DNA of 64,000 bases, taken from Sediminibacterium ginsengisoli (GTDB lineage: Bacteria; Bacteroidota; Bacteroidia; Chitinophagales; Chitinophagaceae). Each line of letters opens with the position of its first letter. The first letter of the stretch is position 1. Under the pieces are notes generated by a model that searched no databases, was not told where the DNA came from, and was given only the letters and a program-made list of their open reading frames with translations. The position numbers and the translations under genes were made by a program. Of the stretch, positions 7,893-16,258 are shown piece after piece. The stretch spans positions 124,001 to 188,000 of the forward strand of contig NZ_FUWH01000004.1 of NCBI RefSeq assembly GCF_900167075.1, read 5' to 3'.

Positions 7893-10211
7893 TTAAGCTG
7901 TTACCGCTTCACGTAATTCATGTGCTGCGGCCACCATCGCTGTAAGTGCTTTGCGTGTTTCCTCCCAATGCCGCGTTTTTAAACCACAGTCCGGATTCAC
8001 CCAAAGCTGTTCTGCCGGTATCACAGCCATTGCTTTTTCCATCAGCAATACCATTTCTTCTTTTGATGGCACCCTTGGCGAGTGAATATCATAAACACCG
8101 GGGCCTATCTCGTTGGGATACCTGAATGCCGCAAATGCGTCGAGCAGTTCCATCTGCGATCGCGAACATTCGATAGTAATCACATCGGCATCCATATCTG
8201 AAATATGACTGATTATATCATTGAATTCGGAGTAACACATATGCGTATGGATCTGCGTTTCATCTTGCACGCCACTTGCGGAAATGCGGAAAGCGCGAAC
8301 GGCCCAGTCGAGGTATTCCTGCCAGTTGTCTTTGCGCAAAGGCAACCCTTCCCTTATAGCAGGTTCGTCTATCTGAATGATCCTGATACCGGCTTTCTCA
8401 AGGTCGGCCACTTCATCACGGATAGCCAAAGCTATCTGTGTACAGGTAACGTTGCGGGGCTGATCATTACGCACAAAACTCCATTGCAGGATAGTTACCG
8501 GCCCAGTCAGCATACCTTTCACCCATTTGGGTGTAAGCGACTGCGCAAAAGAAGACCAGCGGACAGTCATGGCCACGGGCCGGCTTACATCACCATAAAT
8601 GATCGGCGGCTTCACACAGCGGCTTCCATAGCTCTGCACCCAGCCATTCTGAGAAAAAGCAAACCCGTTTAACTGTTCTCCGAAATATTCCACCATATCA
8701 TTTCTTTCAAACTCCCCGTGAACCAGTACATCTATGCCTGTTTCCTCCTGGAACCGGATGGTCTCTTCTGTTTCTTTCGCAATCAGTTCATCATACTTCT
8801 CCTGTGTAAGTTCTCCCTTCTTAAGTCTTGCCCGCCAGCTACGCACTTCTCCGGTCTGAGGAAATGAACCGATCGTAGTTGTTGCAAACAAAGGCAGGGC
8901 AAGCGCTTCGCGTTGTTTCTGTTTACGAATATCAAAACCGTTATACCGTTTCGCATCACTATCGGTTATAGTCCGCATCCGTTGCTTTACCTGTTCATCA
9001 TGTATCAGCTGCGAGGTACGCCGGGTTTCATTCGCATGCACATTTTCCTGCCATCTGGCATCAAGCTCTGCAGGCACTTCACTGCAGGCCAGCTCTTTCA
9101 GTGTAACAACTTCTTTTATTTTCTGTTTCGCAAACGCCAGCCATTGTTTTATTTCGGTATTCAGACTGCCTGAGTTTGTTTCCAGGTCAAGATCGCAGGG
9201 AACATGCAGCAAAGAGCAGGATGGCGCCAGCCAGATCTTTTCCTCTCCAAGTGCAGCAACAGCTTTTTTTACCAGTGCAAGGGAAGTTCTGAAATCGTTT
9301 TTCCAGATATTCCGGCCATCAACCACACCAAGTGAAAGACGGGTTCTGGTTCTGGCAAAACCTGTTGCCAGTATATCATCCAGCTGAGACGGGCAGCGCA
9401 CAAGGTCGAGGTGAATTGTCTGCACAGGTAATGACAGCACCGTTGAAAGGTTTTCACCATAACACTCGAAGTAGCTGGCTAATATAATATGCAGGTGCGG
9501 GAATTTCTGGCTGATCAGGTTATAGGTTTTTTCTATTGCGCGTCTTTCCTCGCCAGACAGGTCGAGAGAAAGACAGGGTTCATCGAACTGGATATAATGT
9601 GCATTGCAATCATCCAGCTTTTTCAATACTTCAAGATATACCGGCAGCAGTTTGCCGATCAGTTCAAGCCTGTTAAATCCTTTTTCCTTTTCCTTGCCAA
9701 GCAACAGGAAAGAAACCGGCCCGAGCAATACCGGCTTGGCATTTAAACCTTCTCTTTTCGCTTCACTGAACTCCCTGATGACTTTTTCAGATACCAGGCT
9801 GAACTGCTGTGCTGCTGTGAATTCCGGCACGATGTAATGATAGTTGGTATCAAACCACTTTGTCATTTCCATGGCAGTCAGATCATATCCTTCTGTCTGG
9901 CAACCCCTGGCCATAGCAAAAAGCAGGTCTATCTCGGGCAGTTGTTTTTCTGCCATGAGTGCGTGGTAACGTTGCGGGATAGCGCCTGTCATTAAACAGG
10001 TATCCAGCACCTGGTCGTAAAAGGAAAAGTCGTTGCAGGGAATCAGGTCGATGCCGGCTTCCTGCTGTAGTTGCCAGTTCTCCCTGCGAATGTTTTTAGC
10101 TGCAAGCATAAGTTGTTCCACAGGCAGTTTGCCGGCCCAGTACTGTTCCGATGCTTTTTTGAGTTCACGCTGGCTGCCTATCCTCGGGTAGCCAAGATTG
10201 TGTGTTTGCAT
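7893..10211 (-). CDS. metE: Cobalamin-independent methionine synthase
   Basis: 772 residues, the full length of the family. It transfers the methyl group of 5-methyltetrahydropteroyl-triglutamate to homocysteine without B12. The N-terminal half starts MQTHNLGYPRIGSQRELKKA; the C-terminal catalytic half carries the zinc ligands H657 and C659 (THMCYSE), E681 (TIECSRS) and C742 (NPDCGLKTR), with spacing identical to E. coli MetE (C-to-C 83 residues). HGEFERNDMVEYFGEQLNGF begins the second domain. Its leader holds a cobalamin riboswitch, so it is expected to be shut down when B12 is available. No metH or metF lies nearby. Confidence 0.98.
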   Translation of the reverse strand: MQTHNLGYPRIGSQRELKKASEQYWAGKLPVEQLMLAAKNIRRENWQLQQEAGIDLIPCNDFSFYDQVLDTCLMTGAIPQRYHALMAEKQLPEIDLLFAMARGCQTEGYDLTAMEMTKWFDTNYHYIVPEFTAAQQFSLVSEKVIREFSEAKREGLNAKPVLLGPVSFLLLGKEKEKGFNRLELIGKLLPVYLEVLKKLDDCNAHYIQFDEPCLSLDLSGEERRAIEKTYNLISQKFPHLHIILASYFECYGENLSTVLSLPVQTIHLDLVRCPSQLDDILATGFARTRTRLSLGVVDGRNIWKNDFRTSLALVKKAVAALGEEKIWLAPSCSLLHVPCDLDLETNSGSLNTEIKQWLAFAKQKIKEVVTLKELACSEVPAELDARWQENVHANETRRTSQLIHDEQVKQRMRTITDSDAKRYNGFDIRKQKQREALALPLFATTTIGSFPQTGEVRSWRARLKKGELTQEKYDELIAKETEETIRFQEETGIDVLVHGEFERNDMVEYFGEQLNGFAFSQNGWVQSYGSRCVKPPIIYGDVSRPVAMTVRWSSFAQSLTPKWVKGMLTGPVTILQWSFVRNDQPRNVTCTQIALAIRDEVADLEKAGIRIIQIDEPAIREGLPLRKDNWQEYLDWAVRAFRISASGVQDETQIHTHMCYSEFNDIISHISDMDADVITIECSRSQMELLDAFAAFRYPNEIGPGVYDIHSPRVPSKEEMVLLMEKAMAVIPAEQLWVNPDCGLKTRHWEETRKALTAMVAAAHELREAVTA

Positions 10212-10364
10212 GATGATGCTTTTAAAATGAATAATCAGTTAAAAGCTCTTTGCTGAACTTCGCCATGCCGGCGCGGAAGATGAGAAAAGGACATAATACG
10301 GCCCGTGATCATTAAACAGGGCACACCAATGACCAGACTGCTTCATTCCGCGAAAGCATTGTCA

Positions 10365-10535
10365 ATACAGAGAAGGCAGGTCTCCTGGCTCGTAACATTT
10401 TTACCGTCCTTCCCATCCCGACAATAATCAGAACAGTGGACAACAACGGGTAAAAACTTTTGCGTTACTTACAGTTGCGGGACAGCTTGCGATTTACACA
10501 CAATTCCCTATTAATTTACGTTAAGTAAAACCTCA
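10365..10535 (-). ncRNA. Cobalamin riboswitch in the metE leader
   Basis: On the minus strand the conserved blocks occur in order: AATAGGGAATTG and GTGTAAATC (about 10512-10491), GCTGTCCCGCAACTGTAAGT (around 10486-10467), CCACTG, GGGATGGGAAGG, and the B12 box AGCCAGGAGACCTGCC (10390-10375). These match the adenosylcobalamin-class aptamer. About 160 bases separate it from the metE ATG. That stretch holds a weak GCCC/GGGC hairpin (10301-10322), so the expression platform is not resolved. No gene lies between 10212 and 10809; the plus-strand part near 10740-10800 serves the next gene's promoter. Confidence 0.95.
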
Positions 10536-10809
10536 TCCGTGATGAAAGAAATCAAGTAAAGAACCGGCGCGAAGGTAATGAGAGTTGAGGAGCCTGCAAT
10601 TATTTTCAACAAGTGGTGAATCTTCATGTAAACACTTATCAGACTTCCTGCAATTTCAGGATCTGTACGGCCAATCAAAATACTGTTACTGAAACAGTTA
10701 GAACGAAAATGATCAATTATCAACTTATTTTTTATATATTTCAATCTATTTTTATTGTTTTTCGATAAATATTATCATCTTTGCATTATCAATTATTAAA
10801 CGGTGCACT

Positions 10810-11358
10810 ATGACAATTACTACCAATCATCTTCTGAAAGTATTACTTGTTCTTTCATGGATCATATTTGCAGGCCTTTCTATTGAAGCAGCTGGTCTGA
10901 TCGTGAACACAATTGCTACAGCAATCCTGAACCCGGATGGCGCGAGCCGTTTCTGGCGGCAGATCGATCTTTCGGGCCTTTATTGGCATGATAAGGGACA
11001 TTTTATTGTGATGAACCTGCTCACCATTATTATCGTGCTGTTAGAATGCACCATCTTTTACCTGATCATCCGTTTGCTGCATGGTAAAAAGCTGGATATG
11101 TCGCGGCCGTTCAGCTATGAGATGACAAGATTCATTGCAAGCCTGGCTTACCTTGCACTGATGATTGGTTTCTTTGCAAGATATGGTCAGAAATACAGCA
11201 GTTCGCTGAGCAGCAAAGGTGTGAGGATGCCTGATATACAAGACATGCATATGGCGGGTCCGGATGTATGGCTTTTCATGGGTATTGTATTGCTGGTGAT
11301 TGCACAGATCTTCAAGAAAGGAATTGAAATTCAGAACGAAAACGAATTAACCGTATAA
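10810..11358 (+). CDS. DUF2975 family membrane protein
   Basis: 182 residues with four predicted membrane helices (about 9-32, 58-82, 98-118 and 146-165). The layout and the GDFI-like position replaced by PDIQDMH fit DUF2975 proteins, which are almost always followed by a tiny XRE-type regulator, as here after 2 bases. Function unknown; the pair is widespread in Bacteroidota and Firmicutes. The leader has CATCTTTG (near the TAnnTTTG -7 consensus) with a TTG about 17 bases upstream. Confidence 0.85.
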   Translation: MTITTNHLLKVLLVLSWIIFAGLSIEAAGLIVNTIATAILNPDGASRFWRQIDLSGLYWHDKGHFIVMNLLTIIIVLLECTIFYLIIRLLHGKKLDMSRPFSYEMTRFIASLAYLALMIGFFARYGQKYSSSLSSKGVRMPDIQDMHMAGPDVWLFMGIVLLVIAQIFKKGIEIQNENELTV

Positions 11359-11360
11359 CC

Positions 11361-11567
11361 ATGCCGATTATTGTAAACCTCGATGTAATGATGGCTAAAC
11401 GGAAGATGTCTTTGAATGAGCTTTCTGAAAAGGTAGGCCTCACGTTATCCAACCTGTCCATCCTGAAAACCGGTAAAGCGAAAGCAATACGGTTCAGTAC
11501 CCTTGAAGCGATCTGTAAAGTGCTGGATTGCCAGCCCGCAGATATTCTTGAATATCAAAATGAATAG
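11361..11567 (+). CDS. Small XRE-family (YozG-like) DNA-binding regulator
   Basis: 68 residues consisting of one helix-turn-helix: MSLNELSEKVGLTLSNLSIL as the recognition region and ending TLEAICKVLDCQPADILEY, the classic Cro/CI-type tail of YozG-like proteins. It starts 2 bases after the DUF2975 stop and probably regulates that gene. No sensor domain is fused, so the membrane partner may control it; that is inference. Confidence 0.92.
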   Translation: MPIIVNLDVMMAKRKMSLNELSEKVGLTLSNLSILKTGKAKAIRFSTLEAICKVLDCQPADILEYQNE

Positions 11568-11605
11568 TCTGAACTAACCTCATTTCCTAATCACAAACCT
11601 ATCAC

Positions 11606-12178
11606 ATGAAAAAGCAAAGTCAATTTTTGCAGGGGCATTGTATTGCCCTGATCTTTCCGCTGTTACTTGTATTTGCAGGCTGCGGCCAGACAACTACAAT
11701 AAAAGAAAAAACGACCGCCCCGAAAACAGATATCCATACGGCAGTCGTTACCGGCGATGCAGCAGTACTGAAGCAACATATCGCGGCCCGTTCCGACCTG
11801 AATACAAAAGATCCGATCGGTGGTTCAAGCCCGCTCATCACTGCCTGTCTTTTCGGTAAAACAGAACTGGCAAAAATACTGATCGATGCAGGTGCTGATA
11901 TCAACTTTAAAAACAACGACGGATCTACACCGTTACATACGGCGGCTTTTTTCTGCAGACCGGAAATTGTACAAATGTTATTAGCAGCGCGGGCCGATAA
12001 AACCATTAAAAACAAATACGGCCAGACGCCGGCTGAAATTGTATCAACGCCTTTTGCTGCTGTTAAAAGCATCTATGAGAACATGGAAAAAATGCTGGCG
12101 CCAATGGGACTTAAGCTGGATTATACCTATATCGGAAAAACAAGGCCGCAGATCGCTGCGATGCTGAACAAGCCATAG
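11606..12178 (+). CDS. Ankyrin-repeat lipoprotein
   Basis: 190 residues. N-terminal hydrophobic segment ending LLLVFAGCGQ, a lipobox with C26 as the lipidation site. Three or so ankyrin repeats follow (about 47-140): DPIGGSSPLITACLFGKTEL, NNDGSTPLHTAAFFCRPEIV and KYGQTPAEIV. The C-terminal 45 residues are unlike an ankyrin repeat. Ankyrin lipoproteins are presumed binding scaffolds in the periplasm. The gene follows XRE by 38 bases and precedes the acyltransferase by 3 bases, suggesting cotranscription. Confidence 0.88.
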   Translation: MKKQSQFLQGHCIALIFPLLLVFAGCGQTTTIKEKTTAPKTDIHTAVVTGDAAVLKQHIAARSDLNTKDPIGGSSPLITACLFGKTELAKILIDAGADINFKNNDGSTPLHTAAFFCRPEIVQMLLAARADKTIKNKYGQTPAEIVSTPFAAVKSIYENMEKMLAPMGLKLDYTYIGKTRPQIAAMLNKP

Positions 12179-12181
12179 CAG

Positions 12182-13207
12182 ATGAACAGACGATATGATA
12201 TCGACTGGCTACGTGTGATTGCCATCGGGTTATTACTGATCTATCATACGGCAATTGCATTCCAGCCGTGGGGGCCGTTAATTGGCTTCATTACCAATAA
12301 CCAGTCGTGGGAATCATTATGGCTTCCAATGACCATGCTCAATGTGTGGCGGATCCCCATTTTGTTTTTCATTTCAGGGATGGGCGTCTGCCTGGCATTC
12401 AGGAGAAAAACCTGGCGGCAGTTGTTGCAGGAAAGGTTTGGAAGAATACTGATACCCTTTCTGTTCGGCTTCTTTACAATTGTTCCTTTACAGGCATATA
12501 TCGCAGGTTGTTATTATCAGCAGCGCACAGGTTATATGCCGGGCGCAGGTCATCTGTGGTTTCTCGGGAACATTTTTTTGTACCTGCTGTTACTGTTGCC
12601 TGCATTCTGGTTTCTTAAGAAGAGCCGGCATGCCGTAAGCCTGATACAGAAAATATCCACCAGCCTGTTATTCCCGTTCATGATCATGGGCGTATTCATG
12701 ATCGAAACATTGATTGTGCAGCCCGTATTATTTGAGTTGTATGCGATGACTATGCATGGGTTTGCCCTTGGATTAACCGCATTCTTTTTCGGTTTCTGCT
12801 TTATACTGGGTGGCGATCCATTTCTCCGGATGTTACTGAAATGGCGCTGGTTATTTTTAGTGATGTCCCTGTTGCTGTACGCATGCCGCCTGAATGGAAC
12901 AGGCAATACAGTAATTGCAGCCGAATCAGTATCCTGGGTATTCGCTGTACTTGCATTCGGATACCATTACCTGAACAGGCCTGGAAGACTGCTCCGTTAT
13001 TTAAGCCAGGCAGCTTATCCTGTTTATATTGTTCATATGCTGTTCCTGTACCTTGCTTCATTGCTTGTGTTTCCGATGACTATGCCTGTTGCGCTCAAGT
13101 TTATCCTGGTTTTATTGCTGACATGTGCAGGCTGCTTTGCTTTTTACGGGTTTGTGATCAGGCGGATAAAACTGATGCGGATGTTGTTCGGATTGAAATC
13201 TGAGTAA
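12182..13207 (+). CDS. Acyltransferase family 3 membrane protein
   Basis: 341 residues, about ten membrane helices. The N-terminal RRYDIDWLRVIAIGLLLIYH carries the Arg (R11) and His (H22) typical of acyltransferase-3 proteins, and IPILFFISGMGVCLAFRR matches the family's third helix. These enzymes move acyl groups onto cell-surface sugars or membrane-derived glucans; the acceptor is unknown. Starts 3 bases after the ankyrin lipoprotein, so the two probably act in the same envelope process. Confidence 0.88.
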   Translation: MNRRYDIDWLRVIAIGLLLIYHTAIAFQPWGPLIGFITNNQSWESLWLPMTMLNVWRIPILFFISGMGVCLAFRRKTWRQLLQERFGRILIPFLFGFFTIVPLQAYIAGCYYQQRTGYMPGAGHLWFLGNIFLYLLLLLPAFWFLKKSRHAVSLIQKISTSLLFPFMIMGVFMIETLIVQPVLFELYAMTMHGFALGLTAFFFGFCFILGGDPFLRMLLKWRWLFLVMSLLLYACRLNGTGNTVIAAESVSWVFAVLAFGYHYLNRPGRLLRYLSQAAYPVYIVHMLFLYLASLLVFPMTMPVALKFILVLLLTCAGCFAFYGFVIRRIKLMRMLFGLKSE

Positions 13208-13268
13208 CGGACCAAACAGCTGTTCGGCAATATTGTTATCTTCGGGAGACAATGCTTTATTTCCTTTT

Positions 13269-14033
13269 ATGAAATTCGACAAATATTTACCTGCTGATCG
13301 GCTGAAACCCTATATCAGGTATTTTGTTGTATCGGAGAATGAGTCTTTACAATCATATAAGGTTTTTCCTGAACCCGGACTGGTATTGGGATTTCAATAC
13401 AGCGGTCAGCTTTGTGTTATTGGCAATACTGAGGAATACAAACTTTCATCTGCCGGCATTACCGGCATCACCGACACCTATAAAAACTTTAAGAGCTCGG
13501 CAGGCATTGGCACTATCCTGGTTTATTTTACTGAAACAGGTTTTGCCCGGTTCAGTTCGTTGCCGGTGCATGAACTTTTCAACCTGAGTGTTTCATTGCA
13601 TGATATTTTCGACAAAAGCATGATCGCAGCAACGGAGGAAAAACTGGCTTTTGCCATTACTGACCGGCAGCGGCTTGATATTGTTGCGCATTTTTTGTTA
13701 TCGCAGTTAAAAAATACAGGCGAAGACCAGCTGGTTACGGAAGCAGCAAGGCTGATCACGGAAAGCAAAGGAAGTATCCGGATCAAAGAACTGCATCAAC
13801 GTTTATTTATCAGCCAAAGCCCTCTCGAAAAAAGGTTCAGAAAAATCGTGGGTACTTCGCCGAAGAAATTTGCCTCCATCATTCGTTTCAATACAGTGCT
13901 CAATAAGCTGGGCAATCCGGAATCGCTGACAGATACCGGTTATGAGAATAACTATTTCGACCAGGCGCACTTCATTAAAGATTTCAAACAGTATACCGGT
14001 ACCACTCCTGAAAAATTCAGACGAGGGTTGTAG
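13269..14033 (+). CDS. AraC-family transcriptional regulator
   Basis: 254 residues. The N-terminal half (MKFDKYLPADRLKPYIRYFV) looks like the DUF6597-type sensor domain common in Bacteroidota AraC proteins. The C-terminal region from about 165 holds two helix-turn-helix units, with IRIKELHQRLFISQSPLEKR in the first and GYENNYFDQAHFIKDFKQYT in the second. The ATG at 13269 is preferred to an upstream start at 13233. It follows the acyltransferase by about 60 bases. The effector is unknown. Confidence 0.9.
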   Translation: MKFDKYLPADRLKPYIRYFVVSENESLQSYKVFPEPGLVLGFQYSGQLCVIGNTEEYKLSSAGITGITDTYKNFKSSAGIGTILVYFTETGFARFSSLPVHELFNLSVSLHDIFDKSMIAATEEKLAFAITDRQRLDIVAHFLLSQLKNTGEDQLVTEAARLITESKGSIRIKELHQRLFISQSPLEKRFRKIVGTSPKKFASIIRFNTVLNKLGNPESLTDTGYENNYFDQAHFIKDFKQYTGTTPEKFRRGL

Positions 14034-14052
14034 AAAAACGATTTTTTACAAT

Positions 14053-14074
14053 TCCCGCCATAACAGGTGCGGGA
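14053..14074. repeat. Small GC hairpin after the AraC gene
   Basis: TCCCGC / GCGGGA arms of 6 bp with a 10-base loop, 20 bases after the AraC stop and 46 bases before the next gene. A possible weak terminator; no T-run. Confidence 0.4.
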
Positions 14075-14119
14075 TCTTTGTATCGTCAACAGTGATTGTA
14101 TCATCATAAAACCAGGAAC

Positions 14120-14509
14120 ATGTTTACGACAGAACAGATCAGTGAAGCGCACAGCAAGGTTAAATCAGGTGCCGACTTTCCGGCTTATATCAAAGAAATC
14201 AGGGCATTAGGCGTGACCTGTTATGAAACCTATGTTACAGACGGGCATACGGATTATTATGGAGCGGATAATTACAAAATCATATCCCCGGCAAAATATG
14301 AACCGATGAGCATCGCAGCAGCAACTGTACCGGAACAATTCAAAGCGGGGCTGAAAGCGCACCAGCAGGGAAAAACAGATTATGCTGCTTTCATAACGCT
14401 TTGCGCCCAGACTGGTATTGAAAAATGGACTGTCTGTATGGAAAAAATGACCTGTACTTATTATGACAGGTCGGGCAATGAAATATTGGTGGAAACAATA
14501 CCAGGATAA
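14120..14509 (+). CDS. DUF1398 family protein
   Basis: 129 residues: MFTTEQISEAHSKVKSGADF, then FPAYIKEIRALGVTCYETYV, GHTDYYG and AALCAQTGIEKW-type C-terminal TLCAQTGIEKWTVCMEKMTC, matching the DUF1398 (YbcV-like) family. It contains the recurring phrase CxYYDRxGNEIL at the end. No catalytic function is established for the family. The ATG at 14120 is used rather than an upstream in-frame TTG/GTG extension. Cytoplasmic, a single gene. Confidence 0.85.
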   Translation: MFTTEQISEAHSKVKSGADFPAYIKEIRALGVTCYETYVTDGHTDYYGADNYKIISPAKYEPMSIAAATVPEQFKAGLKAHQQGKTDYAAFITLCAQTGIEKWTVCMEKMTCTYYDRSGNEILVETIPG

Positions 14510-14561
14510 ATTTCCTGATAACAGGCTGACCATGCTGACCGTTTCTTTGCCGGTCCTTTAA

Positions 14562-14599
14562 GCAATGTTATATACCCGCAAACGGGTATATAACATTGC
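14562..14599. repeat. Perfect 17-bp inverted repeat
   Basis: Arms GCAATGTTATATACCCG (14562-14578) and its exact reverse complement (14583-14599) surround the 4-base loop CAAA. It lies between the DUF1398 stop (14509) and the next start (14636). No T-run follows on either strand, so it is not a standard terminator; see findings. Confidence 0.8.
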
Positions 14600-14635
14600 A
14601 GCCTGGTCTTTTACATTGCAGCTTAAAACTGCATT

Positions 14636-15112
14636 ATGAAAAGAATTGTTTTCCTGTGCACTATATTTCTTTTATGTTTCATTTCAGGAACACTGCGGGC
14701 ACAGCTCTCCAACCAGTTTCCTGCTGAATTGAAAAACCTGATAACCCTTCCGGTTAGTGAACTCAAAGGCAAAGAGCTTGAACGCCAGCAGGTGGCAGCA
14801 ATATATGAAGTGAAGCAGCAACTTACCGGCTTCAGTCTTTCATATACCCAGAGTATCATGGGCAGTTCCCTGTCTGGGAAATACACTCAGCAGGGTTCAC
14901 AGGAGATCATGGATGCTATATCCGGGAAACTGCTTGAGACGGTATATACATTTAAGGACAGCAATACACAACCCGCCATGCTGAAAGGCATTGTCAACTC
15001 CAATGTATCAAGGCGGATCGACGTGCTCGATTTTTCAAATAATGGCAAGAAAGTTGCTGTTTTTACGTTGTATAAGGACAACAACCTTTTGGTTGAGATC
15101 CTCAACAAGTAA
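14636..15112 (+). CDS. Secreted hypothetical protein (158 aa)
   Basis: Signal peptide MKRIVFLCTIFLLCFISGTLRAQ, then a mature domain of about 135 residues with a helical first half (KGKELERQQVAAIYEVKQQL) and a beta-rich second half (RRIDVLDFSNNGKKVAVFTL). I do not recognise the family. The WG-repeat gene starts 4 bases after its stop, so the two are almost surely cotranscribed and probably act together in the periplasm. Confidence 0.75.
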   Translation: MKRIVFLCTIFLLCFISGTLRAQLSNQFPAELKNLITLPVSELKGKELERQQVAAIYEVKQQLTGFSLSYTQSIMGSSLSGKYTQQGSQEIMDAISGKLLETVYTFKDSNTQPAMLKGIVNSNVSRRIDVLDFSNNGKKVAVFTLYKDNNLLVEILNK

Positions 15113-15116
15113 CAAC

Positions 15117-15878
15117 ATGAAAAAAGCTTTCCTTTCGGCCTGTTTCTGCCTGACCTGTTTTGTACTGAGTGCCCAGCAATACGAACTGTTTACCGCTGCA
15201 GATGGTAAACAGGGACTCAGGGATGAAAACGGGAAAACAATTATCCAGGCCCGTTATAACAGTGTTGACTCATTTTTCAGCGGCGGTTATGCGCGTGTAT
15301 GGCGGGGAACGAAAGTGGGACTGGTAGATCAGACCGGGAAAGAAGTGCTGGCACCGGATATTTATAACCATATCAGCTATTTTGTAAACGGGACTTCCTT
15401 TGTAAATATCGGCGGCAGAAAAAATGAGGACGGCAGTTTCAGTGGTGGTAAATATGGCGCTATCAACAAGGCAGGCAGACAGATCATTACCCCGGCCTAC
15501 GATTATATCGATTATTTCAATGACGCGTTCGACATTGCACTGGTAAACAATGGCTGTACCACAGAGCCACTCAGCGGGGATATGTACGGAGGCAAATGCG
15601 GGCTGATCGATCTCAAAACAGGCAGGCTCATTCTTCCGCTGCAGTACAGTTTCATTGACGCGGAAATGGCTGAAGGATTATATCTTGTAAACATAGGCGG
15701 GGAATACGCTGAAGAAGAAGGTGTAACCGGCGGCAAATGGGGTTACATCAATGCGCGGGGCAAGATCATCATCCCACCACAATTCGACAGTGCGGATTAT
15801 TTTGAAAACGGCAGAGCGGGTGTATCAAAAAACGGGAGATCTTTTTATATCGATAAAACAGGTAAAGAGATTAAATAA
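15117..15878 (+). CDS. Secreted WG-repeat protein
   Basis: 253 residues: signal peptide MKKAFLSACFCLTCFVLSAQ, then repeated short beta units of the WG (KWGYIN-type) family: GLRDENGKTIIQARYNSVDS, GLVDQTGKEVLAPDIYNHIS, GAINKAGRQIITPAYDYIDY, GLIDLKTGRLILPLQYSFID, WGYINARGKIIIPPQFDSAD and SFYIDKTGKEIK. WG repeats are thought to form binding surfaces. The start at 15117 is set by the signal peptide and the 4-base spacing from the upstream gene; a longer reading would overlap that gene. No lipobox. Confidence 0.88.
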   Translation: MKKAFLSACFCLTCFVLSAQQYELFTAADGKQGLRDENGKTIIQARYNSVDSFFSGGYARVWRGTKVGLVDQTGKEVLAPDIYNHISYFVNGTSFVNIGGRKNEDGSFSGGKYGAINKAGRQIITPAYDYIDYFNDAFDIALVNNGCTTEPLSGDMYGGKCGLIDLKTGRLILPLQYSFIDAEMAEGLYLVNIGGEYAEEEGVTGGKWGYINARGKIIIPPQFDSADYFENGRAGVSKNGRSFYIDKTGKEIK

Positions 15879-16101
15879 ACTGCAGTGTATGAAGGAAACA
15901 GTCGTTCATATTATTGCCCGGAATTAATTTGCAATGCATATCCGGCATTTGAAGATGAAAAGCCGGAATTCAACTTGTGATAAAGACGTAAATAATCCAC
16001 TTTATATTCCATTCGTTTTTTATACTGCTGGCAGCAGATTTAGTACGAAAGCCTGAGTCCTTTGATATAGCTATTCCATATGTCAGGGTCTGTTATTTCG
16101 A
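15879..16101. other. Intergenic region without recognisable gene
   Basis: Stretch between the WG-repeat gene and the first dyad repeat at 16102. AT-rich, with short frames only. I see no gene or clear promoter box in it; the regulatory signal is in the dyads that follow. Confidence 0.6.
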
Positions 16102-16127
16102 AAAATCGGAGTTATAATACCGATTTT
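16102..16127. repeat. Dyad repeat, copy 1
   Basis: AAAATCGG - 10 bases - CCGATTTT, 8-bp perfect arms. The 15 bases AAAATCGGAGTTATA recur exactly in copy 2, 60 bases downstream. Lies 132 bases before the start of the thioredoxin-type gene. Confidence 0.65.
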
Positions 16128-16161
16128 ATGATATTATGCAGGGGATTTTCAAATTATACGT

Positions 16162-16186
16162 AAAATCGGAGTTATATATCCGATTT
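16162..16186. repeat. Dyad repeat, copy 2
   Basis: Same element as copy 1: AAATCGG (16163-16169), 10 bases, CCGATTT (16180-16186), 7-bp arms. Start-to-start spacing between copies is 60 bases. The element ends 73 bases before the thioredoxin ATG. A pair of operators is one reading. Confidence 0.65.
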
Positions 16187-16258
16187 GAGCAGATAATCGG
16201 CCTTATTTTTTATATTTCATTCCTTCCAACCTTTTGCCGTTTTCTATCTCCTGCAGGT

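Noticed and set aside
8205..8672. 155-codon plus-strand frame within metE
   Set aside because: Antisense to the zinc-binding half of MetE, which is unmistakable.
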